The position numbers and the translations under genes are program-made. The notes under the pieces are model-generated. The model did no database searches, was not told the DNA's origin, and worked only from the letters and a program-made list of their open reading frames with translations. From Platycnemis pennipes (taxonomy: Eukaryota; Arthropoda; Insecta; Odonata; Platycnemididae), in the NCBI GenBank assembly GCA_933228895.1, contig OW121851.1, positions 125,287,624 through 125,351,623 of the forward strand: 64,000 nucleotides of DNA. The letters are read 5' to 3'. Shown piece after piece: positions 24,663-36,639 of the stretch; position 1 is the first letter of the stretch, and each line of letters starts with the position of its first letter.

Positions 24663-24766
24663 ACCTTGCAGAATAGAAATGTTTATTTAAATGCGGTAGT
24701 ATTTAAAGAGACATTTCTATTCCGCAATACGGTATTTCAGAATGTTTATTTAAATACTGTAGTATT
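24663..24766. repeat. Small inverted and direct repeat cluster
   Basis: GCAGAATAGAAATGT (24668-24682) faces ACATTTCTATTCCGC (24711-24725), and GTTTATTTAAAT is repeated directly at 24681 and 24744. It has no coding content. Confidence 0.55.
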
Positions 24767-24892
24767 CATATAAACATTGTTCAATTTTCAACAGATATTT
24801 ATGGTGTCAAGGAAGGCAGGGTAATCGTGAAAGTGACAAGATCTAAAAGAATGTAAGTAGGCGTGACAATTTGGCACTTTGTTCATTGAGAA

Positions 24893-25065
24893 AATACATC
24901 TACATCTGTGGAGAGTGCCCTACAAGCCACCACAAGAATTCGTTGCAGGGAGTGAGCCATTATCAACCCTCCGCTACGTACATGCAACTGATAGGTCTAG
25001 TATCACTTCATTAGGTGTCAATTGTACATCCACCTGGGGTGTGAAACTGAATGACAAGTATATAA
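24893..25065 (-). repeat. LINE-A tail fragment
   Basis: The block CATCTACATCTG followed by CCCTACAAGCCACC is the reversed tail of LINE-A, with a decayed partner strand. Confidence 0.6.
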
Positions 25066-25218
25066 TATATAGGAATATAGTAATTATTAATTAGTTAGAC
25101 ATTTGTTGAAATTCATTAATTCCTAATTTACATTAGGAGTGAAAGGTGGCAGATAGCTTCAGTTAGTAGTGTTAAGGACATACATCAGATACACTACTGA
25201 CTAATGTTCATTTAACCT

Positions 25219-25514
25219 CACTGTAAAAAGTAGATCTGATTTTAAGGTACAAAAGCGATCTGAATTTCAGATGCAACAATTTTAAGACAGGGTATGTTGA
25301 ATTTCAGCAGTAATATCTTGTCTAAAAATAAGGCAGGTGAACGACTGAAAATCAGACCATCCAGAATCCTGCTCCCTCTGCTTCCTGCTTAACTGCTCCT
25401 GTACCAACCATCCATGTTCCTGCCTCTTCCGCACCTTGCATCCGTGTTTCTGCCTTAAACCAGACAGCGCTTAAATTCAGATCGCACTGAAAATCAGATC
25501 AACTTTTTACAGTG
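25219..25514. mobile_element. MITE-like element with CACTGTAAAAAGT terminal inverted repeats
   Basis: The left end CACTGTAAAAAGTAGATCTG and right end (reversed) CACTGTAAAAAGTTGATCTG match over about 30 bp, and subterminal GCGATCTGAATTT is also inverted. Total length is 296 bp with no coding potential. A target duplication was not evident. A DNA-transposon origin is likely, but the superfamily is not assigned. Confidence 0.7.
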
Positions 25515-25639
25515 CTATCTCATTAATGTTTGTCTATTATAGTCTCTAATTTCTTTATGGAAGGTGCTCTAAAATAGGTTTAGTACCGGTGATGGCTGGA
25601 GAATTTCACGAAGGAATCAAGGTTTTTATTTGTAGGGCA

Positions 25640-25925
25640 GAACAAATGATGGGGATCCGGATGACAGAATGACTAGAGTACTATCCCCATATCCCGATGC
25701 CCCAGGTTCAATACCTGGTAGTGGAAGAGGTTTTTCTGCGGTATACCGGTTCTTGCTTGAGTGCTGTGCGGAGAGCAATTCAAATGCGGCGCTCCATTAC
25801 AAGGAGCGCTAAAAAGTAAACCTCTTGTTGTCAAAATGAGACTAATACCAACGCCAGGTTGCTCTCAACCCTGCCCCTGACTTGGACCTTTGCCTTGCGT
25901 GGCGCCGAAACGTGCACTTGATGAA
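25640..25925 (+). repeat. tRNA-derived SINE, long body
   Basis: B box AGGTTCAATACC (25704-25715). The body holds GGTTCTTGCTTGAGTGCT, shared with 32265-32290, then CGCTAAAAAGTAAACCTCTT and a terminal GACCTTTGCCTTGCGTGG. The same family recurs at 32170, 32885 and 59520. Confidence 0.6.
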
Positions 25926-25969
25926 TAAAAAATGATAGTAAACTAGCTAGCGGTTTTTGATATTGGGTC

Positions 25970-26245
25970 GTGGAGAAGGATGGAGAAGGTTAGGTTGATG
26001 GGATGAATGACGAACGAAAAAGTACTGACGATGATAGGGGTGTAGAGAAAAGTGATTGGAGAACTTAATTGGAGTCAGATTGAATGAATGGCAGAGTAGT
26101 TAGGGGTATAGTGTTTTGAAGGACGTGATAAAGGGAAGAATATTCGATAAGCAGGAAAGTGGGAGGAGAGGGACTGGCGGTTTAACTGGAAAGAAAATAT
26201 ATGGGAAGCACGCGGAGTTAAAAGAAAACATCCTACAAAAAATTA
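25970..26245 (+). pseudogene. LINE-B-like C-terminal tail, second subfamily
   Basis: In shifted frames the + strand reads NEKVLTMIGV, then FEGR, KGRIFDKQESGRRGTGG and LTGKKIYGKHAELKE. This is the usual LINE-B tail (GHI..EGRI..K..RGR...Y.ELK) in a more distant form. It has multiple stops. Confidence 0.55.
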
Positions 26246-26249
26246 CATC

Positions 26250-27385
26250 CTACTGTTTGAAAACTTTTTCATGTCCATCTAAACCTGCTGAAAGCCGTAG
26301 GACATCAGCGTAGGTTTACGAATATTTTTCCTGTAGTTGTAGAAATGTCTAGCACTTATGATATTTCATCGGCCTTTGTTTAATTTACGCAAAATCACTC
26401 ATCGGCCTTACGGAATTCGTTGCGCGATTCTTCCTTTCATTCACCTACGAAGGAGTTATAAAAGTGATTAAATCCGCTAATTAAGCCAAACGATGATTTT
26501 TTAGGTTAAAGGCAATTTTTCAAAACTGAGCAATGAAATTTAAGTTGGGAAATCAATCTGTAACTATCAATTGTCTCCATTGATATGTAGGAGGATGTGA
26601 ATTTTGCATATATGCCAAATCTGTTGCGAAATAAAAATAAAAAAATGAGGAAATGAGCGTAAGGAATTATATATTGGTTTTTACTACAAGCCCGTAGAAA
26701 ACTTAAATCTTTTGAATGCGTTGGCAGTCGCAAAAGATAACCGTAATGTACTGACTTAGAAGTAGACATAGAACTCCATAGATTTTCCTTCTGCTCAGGT
26801 TATACGGCATCATCTAGTCTTAGGTATTAATCAAAATGAAAACAACTACAAATCTATAGAGAGTTGAAACCCTGCACCTTTGACTTTCAAAACCGGGAGG
26901 TTACCGACCTGGCCACCGTAGCCGGGAAGAATTTGAAAAGCCTGTGTTAAGATGCTATGAAGACAGCAGAGCCTCTTCAATCCGACATTTCCTTGTACGA
27001 AAAACCGTCTATTGCCTTCAGTGGCGATGGTGGGTGTTGCATTCTCCCCTCCCACTCCAGAGTCACTCCCACTCTGTATTTCATTCCCTCTGTAAGCGTT
27101 CCGACGGTTATTCCACTCAAACAAAGCCGCCGGTACGTCCCCATTTCATTCCATCCGGGACACAGCAAGACATTGCACCCTCTGCCACCCACCATTTCCT
27201 TCTCCTCACCCCTAAAGGCCTCCACAGCGAATTTAAACTGAGAAGAAACAATAAGACGCTGCAAACTCAATGCAATGTATGCCCACAATGTCACACTTCC
27301 TGTGTGAATAAGAATGAGTGTCTTAAGTAGAAGTGTAAAGTAGAATAAATTCAAATTTTCGAAGTGGACTTTCGTGGAATTTTTC
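26250..27385. other. Unassigned apart from one SINE head
   Basis: Frames of 90-128 codons overlap on both strands at 26944-27354. I recognise none. Confidence 0.3.
26860..26935 (-). repeat. tRNA-derived SINE head, degraded
   Basis: Reverse strand: CGGTGGCCAGGTCGGTAA (26901-26918) and GCAGGGTTTCAAC (26862-26874) correspond to A and B boxes. Confidence 0.45.
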
Positions 27386-27387
27386 TC

Positions 27388-28110
27388 ATCTACATTTATA
27401 TTTTCGCGATTTATTGCAAGCTACCACGAGGGCGTGTGGCAGGGGGTGAAGATCACCAAACATGCACTATTGACATGCAACGAGACATGCCACATAATAC
27501 GGTCACATGCAGCTAGATGGTTAATATCTACAAAATAAGATAGGTATTGGTTGTTAATGCATGCATCATGCACCAAATGCTACTCTGCAATATAGTAAGG
27601 GGGAAAATGACATTTTGAATCTATCAGTACGACCATCTATCTCTTTAATCTTATTTATCTGGTTGAACTTACATAATACGCTAGTGCTTTAATATAAATC
27701 TAACATATTCAAAAATCTATTATTTTTAAATTTCTTTCATTTAGAATATTTAGATTTAATCTGTAATTTAACCTAAGATCTGATAATGATAACCAGCCTA
27801 ATTCTTCTACTGATTCTGATACACTATTAAACCTATCGTAACACCTTTTAAAAACCTAACTGCTCTACGCTGCACTCTGTCTAGCTCACTGATCAAACCT
27901 AATTTATTGCGATCCCATACCCTGGCTGCATACTCAAAGTGGTGCCTACTAGTGAAAAGTACAACGCTCTTTTTTCTTCTTGTCACATTACCCGAGGATT
28001 CTTTTGATAGATCCTAGCTTTCTCTCGGCTCTTGGCATATTTCCCAGATGTGTCTTCTCCACGATAAATCTTTAGTGGTTGCTACACCTAAGTTTCTTAT
28101 GGTTTCAGCG
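27388..28110 (-). pseudogene. LINE-A (CR1/L2-like) RT C-terminus plus 3' UTR and tail
   Basis: Read on the reverse strand, the piece starts near 28105 with LGVATTKDLSWRRHIWE, then HLGNMPRAERKLGSIKRILG, SRHHFEYAARVWDRN, LGLISELDRVQRRAVRFLK and, after a frameshift, RCYDRFNSVSESVEELGW. It reaches the C-terminal IRKID-type box near 27640 (actgatagattcaaaatg on that strand). The 3' UTR and the tail (27388-27480) follow, ending in the short hairpin and TAGATG-type terminus seen in other copies. Several frameshifts are present. The order is the same as in 55860-56570, so the two are relatives. Confidence 0.83.
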
Positions 28111-28114
28111 ATTT

Positions 28115-30800
28115 TCCTGAAATTTCTGTTCTTATCATTACAATTCAAATAATTCTACACAGTTTGGTAATTTGATGGAGTATTACTCTTTCAATATTTT
28201 TCTGAAATTGTTCGGGAACGATCCCTTCATTTCATTATTTCTCTCTTCAGATTAGCCCACGTCCTGCTTAGCGTTTGCTCGTCGAAAATGTCCATTCTCT
28301 TCACCATTGTCTTCATTTTCAAACATTCTGCCTTTCAGGTAGTAGCAGGAGAATCATATTTTAAGGTACGAGTTAGGTCCTGCAGCTGCTGAGGCCATAT
28401 CCCACCGTCTTACCTGAATAACTCAAAGGCGAACACAATAGCCATGCCCTGGCTGGATAATCAGGCACATGTAGCTATTAATTATCCTAAAAACGATGGA
28501 GATGTTTGAGAAAATTATCCTTTAGTTTTTATACAACCAAAAGTGAGTATATAAGGGTAATTTAAATGAGCTGCCTATTATGATGTAGAGAATCGTTAAC
28601 TTATGATCAACAGTGGCATCTAAACCACCCGCTACCTAGAATGTGCACTAAGGGGAAATGCGTGATCAAACATTGGACCAGGGCATTGCTCTTGGTGGAC
28701 CAATGGTTGCTGGAAAAAATTGTAAATTCTCAGAAACATATTTCGAATTTAAAAACCCCAAGCATTCTCGTATTTCTTTTTTCAGTACTTGTTGGTACAC
28801 TCAGTGGGATTTTAATTAACTGATCTTGTATTATGCTAAAGATGTTTTTCTGAATATTCCAAATTCACCTTTAACCCGAGTAAAAATTGTTAACTACCAA
28901 AAAACTTCGTGGTAAATAAATTTTGGAGAGTGGAACAAGGATTTATAGGGAGGCAATGTGCGCTAATAACCTTGAGGAGCTGAAGACGGTGGCAGGTACA
29001 AGAAAAGCAGATTACCCGATGAGGAAGCAATACTAGAACTGTTGTCGGGGCTGGAAGGGAACGATCCTTCATCTCGCCAAGTTCCTTTTGAAGAGTGATG
29101 TATGGTCTTGGTGCCGTGAAGAAAAAGGAGAATTAGCCCTTTCTTTGTTATTATCGCCGGTCATTTATTTGCGTTATCCTGTTGTCTAGGCGCTCGGGAG
29201 CGTGAATCTCCCGAGGGGTATACGGGTGGGGCAATGGGGGAAGGGTGTCACGAATCCCCTCCCCTCCGATCTCGGTCATCAATTTCTCTCTCCCTCCCTG
29301 ATAACCACGCCCCCCACCCTTCCTGGGCCATCAGGTCCTTCGTTGCCACCGCAACACGAACAATGCCACGTGACCGCATCGAGAGGAGAAAACGACGAAC
29401 GGTGCCAGATGAAAAATGTCAATTAAATTGGAAAGGTGAACGACGTCCCTCGAAAATCCCCCTCCTCCTCTACGGAATAACCCCGATTATTGTTTTTTGC
29501 GTGGAAATAGATTGCCCTGTATCTCCAAAGCCATTCATGGGAATCGTTGAAAATCCTCGTGATTAATGAATAGGGATATAGGTACTCCAGCACAAGGCGT
29601 AGGTCTTTTGTTTTATAATCCTTTGTTTGCTTATCGACAAAAATAAGAACGGAACCATGGATTTTATTTTCACCCCAGTAACTTAGAATACCTAGTAATT
29701 TTTACTGCTAAATAGCATGAAAAATCACCCTCACCTCTTTATTTTATTCTTATGAAGCAATCTGCTAATTGCATATTAAAATTAAAGTATAATAATTTAC
29801 TTTCATGGAATAAATAATATGATATAATATTTATTCTTCCATTCATATACTTTTTACAGCTATTATTTCCATTCAAGGAAGTAAGGTATTCTATTGGGCA
29901 ATAAGCCTATAATTAAGCTTACTTCAACGTTCATACAGAAAACAGAAAAAAATTGTTTGCGTAAAGAAAATTGTTACTGTAGTGGCTGGAAAATAGGCAT
30001 TGCAACATGGATTGTACAATAAATATGACTTAAAGCATAATTTACACAATACACAGACCCTTTGCAACAACATTTCTATATTATCAATAGTTAATCATAT
30101 ATGAATCGATGAATATCATTATCCCATTGATCATCATGTATGAATCAACCTTTGATATTTATTACAACTAGTAGTTTATTTGATGGTATTAGGCAGGATA
30201 TTATTAAAATTCTGGTCCCATTTCCACGAAACTCCTTTTGTAGAGCGTTAAATTCGGTTTCGGCATAGGGACTGTGTGATAATTAAACATCTTTTTGTTC
30301 ACATTTAATTTTGGACTATATCCACTGTGCAGATGAAACATATTTGACACTTTTAAACAGCACATATATCTCAACGGGGGTATAGTTAGCTCAACAAACA
30401 ATGTATGGGAGTGTTCATAGCGTTTCTTAAGTAATATGAGTCTTACTATTCTTTTATGCGCCAAGAAGGCTGATTTGATAGTACTATAATAAGCTCCGCC
30501 CCAGCATGCATGACCTCAATCCAACTTGCCGTGTGCCAAGGCATAGTAAATCATTTTTCTGACAAAAAGAAAGCATTTATTACGATTGAAATAAGAGGAT
30601 AAGTGCCTGTCAAAGGATAAGTGAGAGTTGGGCTTTAGGTCGTGGAAGAGGAGAGGTGGAAAGAGAGTATTGATGTTTGACTGCTTTTCATGAACACATC
30701 CTAGGAATCCACGGTTTGACATCACAGCCCACGGACGGAGTACTGAACTTTAAGATCTCTCCACTCAGTACTAAATAGGGACTAGTTAACCACTGAAACC
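28115..30800. other. Long stretch without recognised genes
   Basis: A GC-rich patch lies at 29200-29480. Around it the sequence is A+T-rich. The LINE-A piece may extend a little past 28110 but I could not read it. Confidence 0.3.
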
Positions 30801-30804
30801 TGTT

Positions 30805-30880
30805 TGATATAGCAGGGATTTGAACCCGAAATCTCAAATGAGAGCCTATTCTCAAGCCATCTCATCAACCTGATCCTCCG
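30805..30880 (-). repeat. tRNA-derived SINE head
   Basis: Reverse strand: GGTTGATGAGATGGCTTGAG and TCGGGTTCAAATCCC (30815-30829) are A and B box regions. Confidence 0.6.
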
Positions 30881-30884
30881 GATG

Positions 30885-31340
30885 AAATGAGCTGGAGAGT
30901 CGTTGCCTTCGGGAACACGAGCAAGGAAGAAGACTCGGAAGGCTGACCCCGATCTCTGCTTTTCCCATTCAGACTGTGGTCAGACAGATCTGGGGGACAG
31001 AATGGGGTCCCTTCCACCCCCCCCCCCTTTCCCCTCGCAGCCACCCACCCGGCCACCCCCGCAGCTGCCTCCACTTCCTCCTCCCAGCATCCCTTGCGGT
31101 GGTGCAGAGGAGGGCAAGGCGCAGCTGGCTGCAATTTCCCGTCCGCCGCTTCACTCTCTCTTCTCCTCTTGGTTAGAGGAGAGAGGGTAGCGATTTGGCG
31201 GGGGTGGGAGTGGAAGAAAGGGGTGTGAAGGGCGGAGGGAGGGAGGAAGGGAAGCTGACGGCATTTGCTCATGCCTTCGTTCGAATAGCACCACTCCCAG
31301 AAGATCACTTTCGCCCAGACCTCGTCTCTTTTTCACCCAA
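30885..31340. other. GC-rich pyrimidine/purine-skewed island
   Basis: A C run at 31017-31027 and skewed strands give up to 147 open codons on the reverse strand. No motif. Confidence 0.3.
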
Positions 31341-31424
31341 TGTCACCTCTTGAATTCTCAAAATATGTTCTCCCATCCCCTCGCACACCAAATCCAATCT
31401 ATGTTATATTCCCTGTGACGGCCT

Positions 31425-31720
31425 GCAGGATACTATGCGGATAGAGATCTCTATCTACTGACTACCCTGCAAGCCACCTCTAGGGGTGTGGAAGGGGGTG
31501 AATTGTCACGAAATACACACTACGTACCTGAATGTGAAGTTCACTTACAGTTAAAGCTCAATTTTACTCATAATTAAAGAGAAATTTCTATAAATATCAT
31601 ACGGGACCCACCCTAAAAATTCTACTTTTCATCCAACATGAAAAGAAACATCTGAGAAGTACTAAGAACATGCATTGTACACATTAGTATTTGATGCAGG
31701 TATGCTTAACATGAGATGAA
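31425..31720 (-). repeat. LINE-A-related 3' UTR/tail, subfamily 2
   Basis: CCCTGCAAGCCACCTC and GTGTGGAAGGGGGTG mark the reversed tail. The following 200 bp align by eye with 32393-32610, including TGAGAAGTACTA and the ATGCA-type spacing, so both belong to one subfamily that differs from the other tails. Confidence 0.68.
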
Positions 31721-31899
31721 CAATCAGGTTCCAGTTTAAGACAGTACAAGAAGATGACTTCCAACGCTAACCATTGGTAGACAAGCACGTCTTCCGAAGA
31801 GGAAAGCCTTCGGGACATGATGTTTCTTTTATTGAGATTATTTTGCTGACGGCGAAGGTTGGAAGAGAAGAATGCTGCTTTTACGAATAATCCTGAAAA

Positions 31900-31970
31900 C
31901 TGACTCGTGGGCGTGTGGCAGAGGGTGAATAATCACTGACCATGCTTTACAAATATGTCATTAAGAGGAA
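31900..31970 (-). repeat. LINE-A tail fragment, degraded
   Basis: GGGCGTGTGGCAGAGGGTGA is the reversed hairpin strand of the LINE-A tail. Little else is preserved. Confidence 0.5.
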
Positions 31971-32169
31971 AACACTATATTCTACTCTATAGAAAAGTGG
32001 TACATTCTACGTTAAAGGAAAGTGGTAGTTTATGCATCTCTCAGGTACCTGCTACCAAATGATTAGTATATGTGTGGTGATAAATTAACTAGCAATCACC
32101 AGGAAATTTATAAAAAAATACATCAATATATTATTGATAAAGTATTCAAGAGTACAATTGGCATGAATA

Positions 32170-32380
32170 ATAAGATAATTGGGTTGATGAGGTGGTTCGA
32201 GTGCTGACTTCCAACCTAGAAGGCTTGCGTTCAAATCCAGGCACTTGAAGAGATTTTGCATTGTTATACCGATCCCTGCTTGAGTGCTTCGTGAAGAACA
32301 CTTCAATTTCAGTACACCGCTCATTGGATGTGACGCTAAACCGTGGACCTCTTTTCGCCTTTCGTTAAGAGCAACGGTAT
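32170..32380 (+). repeat. tRNA-derived SINE, same family as 25640
   Basis: A region GTTGATGAGGTGGTTCGAG (32183-32201), B box GCGTTCAAATCC (32227-32238), then CGATCCCTGCTTGAGTGCTT, as in the 25.6-kb copy. Confidence 0.6.
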
Positions 32381-32392
32381 TGTGTCTATGTC

Positions 32393-32850
32393 TACTAACA
32401 ACCCTGCAAGCTACCCCGAGGGTGTGGAAGAAGTTAAATTATCACCATGCATGCAGTAAAGTGTATATTACCTACGTAATGAGGGATTAATATGAATATC
32501 ATGCAGGACACACATTAAAAATTTCATTTTCCATTCAACATTCAAGCAAATACCTGAGAAGTACTACAAACATCCAGTACATATATTAGGTACGGATTCA
32601 TTGAAACATACTTATATCCTAAAAAATTCACCACTCAAATCTTATCTGTTTGTTTGCTTGATCTGTACTAGTCTAATGAGTACGAATGCATGTTCATATT
32701 AATGGAAATGTATTTTTATGAAGGCATTATGTTGTGAGAAGTCTTATTATGATCACAAACTGCTTGAGAAAAAAATGAATATTTCAATTCATCTGTGATG
32801 AGGCTTCTTTCTCTAATCTTATCTGACTGGTCCTGTCTATCAGTGTAATG
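32393..32850 (-). pseudogene. LINE-A-related 3' end, subfamily 2
   Basis: The reversed tail at 32393-32450 (CCCTGCAAGCTACCCCGAGG) is followed by a UTR shared with 31475-31720. Near 32800 the reverse strand reads DQSDKIRERSLITDELKYSF, a diverged form of the LINE-A C-terminus. The FFPRT box is shifted out of frame by an indel. No upstream RT blocks were seen. Confidence 0.68.
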
Positions 32851-32879
32851 TGGGGCAGTAATAATTATCTCAATACCAG

Positions 32880-33020
32880 AAGTAAACTCGTCGAACCTGT
32901 AAAATGCCCTGGACTATGCAAAAGCTTTCTTCGCTTTTGAAGGCTAATTCCGACGCCGGGTTTCTTTCAATGCATCCTCCGTTACCTATTTAATCCCTGC
33001 CCCTACTGAATAACCACCTT
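32880..33020 (+). repeat. SINE body fragment
   Basis: GACGCCGGGTTTCTTTCAATGC and AATCCCTGCCCCTACTGAAT resemble the 3' part of the SINE at 25640 (GCCAGGTTGCTCTCAACCCT, GCCCCTGACTTGG). No head. Confidence 0.4.
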
Positions 33021-34070
33021 TCCTAAAGGTGCAAATAGCCTCCCTTGAAGAAATATCAAACGTCAATCTGTTTGGTTATGAACTTATCAAAAAGAATAAT
33101 ATCTAATAAACTAAGTCTATGAACAAGTTTGAGACGCTCTTCAGACTACTTTGCTTGCTTCTCATATATCCCCCAGTAACTATTATTACCAGGGGCACAC
33201 CTGGTACCCAAGGGCCCCAGCAGTGACGTGGTCAAAGGGCCACAACAGGCAAACAACCCCTCCTCCAAAAAAAAAGAATTAGAGGACACATTTAGGTTAG
33301 AATTTTTATTGTTTAAAAAAACAGTTCAATTAACAATTTAAAACAAGTATTTTCAGTTCTTCTGATGCTTGAGTAAATTTATCTACAGTTTTATTTCTCT
33401 CTACATCAAAATCTAACAATATTTCAACCCTCATAGGAACTTAGCACGTCTTTTCATTTTACCATTCACATACTTGCCGGGTCTTAGGAAAATGGAAGGT
33501 GCAGAAGGGATCGGCGGGGATTCCTGCCAGCCCGCCCTGGCCAGTCCGCCCCTTATTATTACGTATGTTAAAACCAATTTTTTGCGGGGTACTTGATATT
33601 TTAAATGACTTTCACATGAAAACGCTATGAATCAAATCTGTGGTCAGCTGTCCTGCGTCATGGAAGAGGTCAATGCGTGGGCACGCCTAAAAGAATGAAC
33701 GCCGAGGCCGTAAATGTGGCCGTGAAAAGCCAAAATGATTGCAGTCATTCACTCACTGATTCGTTCAATATCAGCCGGAGGCTCAATGGGTGAAGAAGGG
33801 ACGGGAACAGGGTGCGGTTGCCCCCGTTGACTTCGAGAACCTTATTCCACACACACTCACGTCGAAGAAGGATAAATGTCGCAATAATGGAAGGAGACTT
33901 TATGGACCACGGTATGAGTGCTTGGGGGAGGATTTTAAGGCCTTTCCTCTCAGTCACCTTTGCCTCCTCCCGCATAGAAACGTAGAGGTAGCATGTATTT
34001 AATCAGCTACGGCTAAAAGTGAATTAAAATAAGAAACTTTACTGACTTAGAGGACTCTAGACTCTCTCTA
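33020..34070. other. Unassigned
   Basis: A reverse stretch near 33420-33310 reads EILLDFDVERNKTVDKFTQA in one frame, without further support. 33470-33560 is GC-richer. Confidence 0.25.
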
Positions 34071-34074
34071 ATTG

Positions 34075-34720
34075 TTATCAGTATTTCAATCCTAGGATTG
34101 GTTTACTGAAGTGGTCCATTCTGCTCCATTCAGTCTTAATTCCTTTACGCCTGATATGTTTTCTCTTTCACGATATGTTTTCTCTTTCTTCCTTCTTTAT
34201 TTGCCCTAAGAACTTGTCCCTAGGTGTTTTTCGCAGGACCTTCCCTTCAATTTTCCCTTAAATCATATTTCTAACTAATCCATTGTGTCTCATGGTATGT
34301 CCAATCCATCTGGTTCTTCTCTGTCGTAGGGTTTTCCACGTTGTCCTATCTTCATCTGCTCTTCTGCACACTTCTTCGTTCCTCACTTTATTTGTCTATT
34401 TAATCTTCAACATTCTCCTCCAGCACCAGGTTTCGAAAGCTTCAATTCTTCGCCGGTCTGTTTTCCCGATGTTCCATGTCTGTGATCCATAGAGTGCCAC
34501 GCTCCATACGAATGTTTTGATGATGAATGCTTGCAGACGTAGGTTCCTTGAGCACAGTAGTTGCCCCTTTCACACGCCTTTAAGGTGGCTTGCAGGGTAT
34601 TATGTAGATGTCTCTTCTTCATGAACTTGTGCTATTCTTCGCTTGATGTCCGTCGAGCTTCTTCCATCCCAAGTTATAGTGCTGCTGTCTTATTGACGCT
34701 CATATTATATTCTTGAAACT
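34075..34720 (-). pseudogene. LINE-B ORF2 C-terminal half, split by a LINE-A tail
   Basis: On the reverse strand, after the first 100 bp (TITWDGRSSTDIKRRIAQVHEE, 34675-34620) the frame is cut by a foreign LINE-A tail (34535-34617). It resumes with AFIIKTFVWSVALYGSQTWN, then IGKTDRRRIEAFETWCWRRM, VRNEEVCRRADEDRTTWKTL, RTRWIGHTMRHNGL, and MEQNGPL near 34110. The GSQTW and ETWCWRRM blocks are family signatures. At least three stops are present. The reverse transcriptase palm motifs are missing. Confidence 0.82.
34535..34617 (+). mobile_element. Short LINE-A tail inserted into a LINE-B copy
   Basis: About 83 bp with CACACGCCTTTAAGGTGGCT then TGCAGGGTATTATGTAGATG, the LINE-A 3' end. LINE-B coding text stops at its left edge and resumes at its right edge. 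It is a very short 5'-truncated insertion. Confidence 0.7.
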
Positions 34721-34724
34721 CTTG

Positions 34725-36235
34725 GTTCATTGTGGTCAGGGATGCTTGCAATTCCTCTCTTCTTGAAAGTCCTCCTTGATGTCTTGCAAGTCCTCTCTCT
34801 CTCTGACTGTGGACGCTGAATACCTCGAAATGTCAAAAACTTGCAAGTAAATTCGTCCGAAAAAATTTAGCCTTGACAAGCCGTGCTACCAGCCGATCAT
34901 ATGGTGTTTAAAGAGATGATGAAAATTCACCGCTGATTTTTACAATTTACTTTCTCCACTGAAAGAAAGTTATCCCATTTCCATGCGGTTATGTAACGAG
35001 CTTTGAGACAGTTAAAACTCATATCATCCAATTTATTTTGCTCACAAAGATATTCTAATTCTCTTAATATAAATGAATGAAGAGGAAACATAATATGTTG
35101 GTAATAATTTTAGGTAACGATCAGTGCCGAATTATACTAATGTTGGGTGAAAAATTGGTTAAAAAAGGCCCTCAGAAAGAAGATTTGAAGATGCGAATAT
35201 ATAGTTGGTGAAGACAAGCCTTTTTTCATAATCGACGCTGATATCTTCCAACATTGGAGATTAGCTATTGGGTAATGAGCTTATATCTTGATTTTACATG
35301 CCTATATCCTGAAGTTGCATACTTAGTGTATGGCGATGATTCAACCCCTATCTTACCCCCGTGGTGAACTGTAGTGACTTTAAATGAAAATGCCACTCAG
35401 CCCTGCATGTCGACTTGTATGTTTATGTGAAAATAATAAAAAGGTGTTTTCTGTGAGAGAGGTAAGGGTATGAATTCAAAAGCCGTTGAAAAGATGTTGA
35501 TGATGAATAGATGCATTCTATTGAATAGAGGTGTAGGAATTAGGAGTGACCCTACTTTGAGAAAATTGTTATTAAGTATGGTAGAATTAAACTCCTTAGA
35601 ACTTTTGCTCAAAAGGTCTATTACAAATGCGATAGAGTTTGTGAAGTGGTTACAGTACCAGCTTCCCAAACCGGAGAGTCAGGGTCCGGTTTCCATAACT
35701 GAAAGATATTCTTCGGTAGAATACTATTTTCTAATTAATTCTGTAGCTGAATGCACTTTGAGTCTAGCACTCCGTCCGTCTGATGGGAGGTGAAGTTGTG
35801 GGCAACTTGGTGGCTTGACTGTCGAGAGCTAATGCTTGGCTAATGCGCAGGTTGATTTTTTTCTCAAAGTTAACAAAAATACAAATCGCGCGATAAATGG
35901 AAATACTAAAAATCTATGTATAACTGAAGATGTCTTTCTTCTCGCGCGGAATAAGATATCATAAAAGTCAGCATAATAGTCGAATAGGCAACTAGAGTGC
36001 AGCTAGTGAAACATGTACTTCATCTGAAAAATATCACTGACACTTCTAGATTGCTAATTGCCTTCTTGAATGCCTTATTTGAGTTAACTCATTGAAGAAA
36101 ATATTTAACCGATCAGTAATTATAATATTCCGTTTTAGGCACACTAATCATTTAGTTAAATGTGCGTAATGGACCCTCGGTGAATACGTTTCTCTAATGA
36201 TGTAGCATTGTATTACCACTGTGTATAATGTCATA
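34725..36235. other. Unassigned apart from one SINE-like piece
   Basis: A 107-codon frame (35470-35793) overlaps the SINE-like piece and is not recognised. Confidence 0.3.
35640..35810 (+). repeat. SINE-like piece
   Basis: GAAGTGGTTACAGTACCAGC and GGAGAGTCAGGGTCCGGTTT look like degraded A and B box regions, then a body that includes GAATGCACTTTGAGTCTAGC. Weak evidence. Confidence 0.35.
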
Positions 36236-36239
36236 CTAA

Positions 36240-36310
36240 TGCTAAATAATTATTCACCTTGTGCCACACACCCTAAATATGGCTCTCAGAGTAGGCACTC
36301 AGTCGATGTA
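36240..36310 (+). repeat. LINE-A tail fragment, degraded
   Basis: CACCTTGTGCCACACACCCT and a GTAGGCACTCAGTCGATGTAAG terminus resemble the tail with mutated hairpin arms. Confidence 0.4.
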
Positions 36311-36639
36311 AGTATAGTTTCAGATTTTGTTTTCACCTGTACCGAACTCAACTCTCTCAGTAAGTGATAAAAGTAAGATGTAGATTCATATGCATGAGAT
36401 GATGTACATTTATATGTGAATATATGTATGAGATAAAATACATAACTAAAGTAGTAGTAGAAGCAGGAGTTGTGGGTATTTGGGTAGAGGTACGACGGGT
36501 GGAAAGAAACCCGGAACTAACATTAGCCTGCTCCTAAAGGAAAGGGTCCATGGTTTTTGTTCCATTTACGAACTACCAGCATCACATATTAGGTCCCATC
36601 CTTAGGACGGAGTATTGAAGCTAATGTGTACTACACATG

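Noticed and set aside
30865..31308. 147-codon reverse frame as a gene
   Set aside because: It lies in a strand-skewed GC-rich island where stops are rare; both strands are open and no motif is seen.
33310..33460. hAT-like transposase C-terminus on the reverse strand
   Set aside because: Only one short readable stretch; no terminal repeats or other family blocks were found.
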